Source: Planctomycetia bacterium (GTDB taxonomy: Bacteria; Planctomycetota; Phycisphaerae; Phycisphaerales; SM1A02). Taken from it: a stretch of DNA of 8,271 nucleotides. Location: positions 1 through 8,271 of the forward strand of contig SYHM01000021.1 of NCBI GenBank assembly GCA_005799205.1, written 5' to 3'. Below are positions 7,401-8,271 of the stretch, one piece after another; position 1 is the stretch's first letter; every line of letters starts with the position of its first letter. The notes under the pieces are model-generated. The model saw nothing but the letters and a program-made list of their open reading frames with translations. It was not told where the DNA came from and searched no databases. The position numbers were made by a program, and so were the translations under genes.

Positions 7401-7967
7401 GGAGAGCTGGAAAGCCTCATCCCACGTGATCTCAATCCATGAGTCGGCTCCGCGGTTGAGGTACTTGTGATCGACTGCACCGGTTTTCGAATCGCGCGGG
7501 CAGCCTGCTTGAATCCAACTGCGAAATCCTGCACGCGCCATGGGCTTTCGAATGCGCCGATCACCGTAGAAGCGGCGCACGAGGGCCAGTCCCTTCTGAC
7601 AGCAGCGGGGGTCCCAGCGACCTGTTGCGCGATTGCCCTGTTGATCGGTTGCCTTGCCGTAGCCGTAGGTTGGCGAGATGCGCGTGACGACGCCGTTCTT
7701 GACATGAGCCCAGAGCAAGCAGTTGTGCGTGTCGTTTGGAGCGCAGAGAAAGGAAAACCGCGAGTCGCTGCGATACAAGTCGCGGTAGACCCGCTCCCAT
7801 CCACGATTTGGGTAGCCCTCAAGCGGATTCGCAACCGATACTGGCTTGATGAACTTGAGACCGCCCGCGAATTGTTCGATCGCTTCGGGCGCGAGGGCGA
7901 GTGCGGCAAGTTGTGAGACGAATGTGCGGCGCGTGGTGGAGGGCTTGTTTTCGTGCGGATTCGACAT
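4479..7967 (-). CDS. Molybdopterin (bis-MGD) catalytic alpha subunit, type II DMSO reductase family, nitrite oxidoreductase (NxrA)-like
   Basis: This 1162-residue protein is the catalytic subunit of a molybdenum oxidoreductase. Residues 11-17 (TTRRTFV) followed by a mildly hydrophobic stretch form a twin-arginine-type leader, so export is likely. The first Fe-S motif is C75-x3-D79-x3-C83 with C122 or C123 as the last ligand; alignment through the shared VKNG motif shows Asp79 where NarG has Cys. YSWHTDLPPGHP (278-289) matches the NarG segment holding the Mo-ligating Asp, here Asp283, which places it in the type II clade. Further family landmarks are IAWGMNWI (311-318), GMGPNQFFN (549-557), the SCEYADIVFPVDSWAEL block (696-712) and the C-terminal dinucleotide-binding domain from about 925. 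WDPRCCQKGLALVRRFYGDRR (118-138) is strongly NxrA-like as I recall it. Length fits NxrA. The ATG at 7965-7967 has GGAG six bases upstream; the frame is open to a TTG at 8027, but that would bury the Tat motif. Substrate (nitrite/nitrate or other) is not determined by sequence alone. Confidence 0.93.
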   Translation of the reverse strand: MSNPHENKPSTTRRTFVSQLAALALAPEAIEQFAGGLKFIKPVSVANPLEGYPNRGWERVYRDLYRSDSRFSFLCAPNDTHNCLLWAHVKNGVVTRISPTYGYGKATDQQGNRATGRWDPRCCQKGLALVRRFYGDRRIRKPMARAGFRSWIQAGCPRDSKTGAVDHKYLNRGADSWIEITWDEAFQLSAHALHEIAKSYTGDEGKQRLLAQGFDPLMVDATKGVGMQTLKFRGGMPALGMTRIFAQYRLANAMALVDDKLRGKGAEGSVGARGWDNYSWHTDLPPGHPMVTGQQTVDFDLCCVEHAGLVIAWGMNWITTKMPDSHWLTEARLKGTKVVVIATEYSATMNKADAGVVVRPGTTPALALGFAQVILKERLFDAAHVKATTDLPFLIRTDTGTILRANEVFKNHVNATLTNNITVAAKGDNLPPPYQQSGPIVSAERREEWGDFVVWDETKRAPVVVTRDQCGNAFADTGINPALEGSYEVTLADGSRVRCRTVLDATRELLDGSYTPADVEKITWAPIAFIETTAREIAANAGKTLFALGMGPNQFFNSDLKDRAVFLVAALTQNVGKIGGNVGSYAGNYRASLYNGITQWTAEDPFDPELDPSKQVRTKMRWKAESVHYFNHGDTILRAGDAVLTGSTHMPTPTKSIVVSNSNSLIGNAKGHYDTVVNVLKRVEFVAVSDWWWTASCEYADIVFPVDSWAELKYPDMTISVTNPFLYTFPATPLPRIHDTRSDLEVAAGISKALGVLTNDDRHEAFWKFVNREDCARPYIQRVLNISNATRGYQIEDLEAKAKQGIPSIVMTRTYPKVGGWEQGTEGKPWYTRSGRMEFYRDEVEFRDAGENLVLHREPIDSTFFEPNVIVAKQHELLRPKLPRDYKFDEHDEAADLRQARNVTRTVDELLATAHPLIKDGYDLIFHTPKYRHGAHTTPVDTDIIAVWFGPFGDMLRRDKRVPFVSEMYVDISPIDAKKLKIEDGDYVWIDADPHDRPFRGWQKNPEWYKVARLLARARYYPGTPTGITRMWHNTYGATHGSVRGAEVNPTGLAKNPDTKYQALFRTGSQQSCTRGWLKPTWMTDTLNVKTLFGQEMAKGFVPDVHCPTGAPREAIVRITRAEPGGIDGAPLWLPAQLGLRPTYENPTLRKYLDGAFFDRNA

Positions 7968-8132
7968 GCGTTGCTCCGAATGGGTGGTGGAGCACGGCAC
8001 ACTAAAGTGCATCGCGAAGAAAATCAAGAGATGACGGTACGCATTTCCGTTATTTACTCCCAGAGCGGTTGGATTTGAGATTCAAGCATGGTTCTTCGGA
8101 GTACTGCTCTGAGTTGGTGTGGCGAACGAGGA
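7968..8132 (-). promoter_or_regulatory. Leader and probable promoter region of the alpha-beta-gamma-delta operon
   Basis: The operon must start in this gap, which is more AT-rich than the flanking genes. On the minus strand a possible sigma-70-like pair is TTGATT (8022-8027) and TAGTGT (7999-8004) with 17-base spacing, matching consensus at 4/6 and 3/6. A second possible -10 is TAAATA (8051-8056) without a good -35. Neither is convincing and promoter rules in planctomycetes are not well defined. No convincing riboswitch or operator was recognised. Confidence 0.3.
7974..7977 (-). promoter_or_regulatory. Ribosome binding site of alpha gene
   Basis: GGAG on the minus strand, six bases before the ATG at 7965-7967. 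It decides the start in favour of this ATG over the in-frame TTG at 8027 and the ATG at 8012. Confidence 0.7.
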
Positions 8133-8173
8133 CAAAAACAAGGCCGGAGAGTCGCTTGCGCGGCTCTCCGGCC
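8133..8173 (-). terminator. Rho-independent terminator of the dockerin-tailed gene
   Basis: GGCCGGAGAG (8142-8151) pairs perfectly with CTCTCCGGCC (8164-8173). Four more pairs, one of them G-T, can close the stem to a TTGC loop. Reading the minus strand, the hairpin is followed by TTGTTTTTG (8141-8133). It lies 31 bases past the stop codon at 8205-8207. The plus strand lacks a comparable T-run after the stem, so it acts on the minus strand, insulating the operon from the gene upstream. Confidence 0.85.
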
Positions 8174-8204
8174 CTTCGAGGGGTTGCGTGACTGGCGTGT
8201 GTGC

Positions 8205-8271
8205 TTACTGACCCCAGCTCGAGAGGACTGCGGTCAGGTCACCGGAGCCCATCGATCCGTTGCCATCAAAG
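8205..8271 (-). CDS. C-terminal end of a protein with a dockerin-like (GC-type) tail, partial
   Basis: Only the last 22 codons and the TAA stop (8205-8207) are in the window; the gene continues past the right edge. The residues FDGNGSMGSGDLTAVLSSWG, then Gln, resemble the second half of a dockerin-like repeat: D-x-N-G-x(5)-D-L, a calcium-loop pattern, followed by a helix and a terminal W-G. As I know it, such tails close many secreted or surface proteins of Phycisphaerales planctomycetes. The rest of the protein, and hence its function, cannot be seen. A good terminator follows. The call rests on a short motif, but the reading frame, stop and terminator agree. Confidence 0.7.
   Translation of the reverse strand, partial: FDGNGSMGSGDLTAVLSSWGQ

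Noticed and set aside
8077..8087. TTGAGATTCAA near-palindrome resembling an FNR/CRP-type operator
   Set aside because: The half sites TTGA and TCAA are only three bases apart, whereas an FNR box needs six between them; a short palindrome of this size can occur by chance.

Overview
The window most likely comes from a non-anammox planctomycete of the Phycisphaerae/Phycisphaerales type. The evidence is modest. The right edge carries the last 22 codons of a gene whose product ends in a dockerin-like 'DGNGSMGSGDLTAVLSSWGQ' tail, a C-terminal form I associate with that group. The DNA is fairly GC-rich, and GTG starts are used freely. No tRNA, rRNA, CRISPR array, insertion sequence or other mobile element is visible.

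Layout from left to right. (1) Positions 3-1559, plus strand: the 3' part of a large helical protein of unknown function, open at the left edge. (2) Positions 1547-7967, minus strand: a compact four-gene operon read right to left. It encodes a type II DMSO-reductase-family molybdenum enzyme: catalytic alpha subunit (7967-4479), iron-sulfur beta subunit (4438-3305), heme-b gamma subunit (3294-2239) and a TorD/NarJ-like maturation chaperone (2242-1547). (3) Positions 7968-8204: intergenic region with the operon leader and a strong rho-independent terminator for the gene to the right. (4) Positions 8205-8271, minus strand: the C-terminal end of the dockerin-tailed protein.

The operon products should work as one enzyme. 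Alpha carries the bis-MGD molybdenum site (predicted ligand Asp283) and the first Fe-S cluster. Beta provides four further cluster motifs as an electron wire. Gamma offers a heme b as the electron entry or exit point. The chaperone inserts the cofactor and holds alpha back until it is folded. A twin-arginine motif on alpha and an N-terminal membrane segment on gamma place the finished complex outside the cytoplasmic membrane, with beta exported on alpha.

Sequence motifs in alpha and beta resemble nitrite oxidoreductase (NxrAB) of Nitrospira and anammox bacteria more than NarGH. The same clade also holds chlorate, selenate, dimethylsulfide and hydrocarbon enzymes, so the substrate cannot be fixed from sequence alone. 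Points of interest are the NXR-like operon in an apparently non-anammox planctomycete, an Asp in the first cluster motif of alpha, a Tyr in the third Cys motif of beta, and a gamma subunit with an apparent membrane anchor followed by a perfect short heptad repeat.
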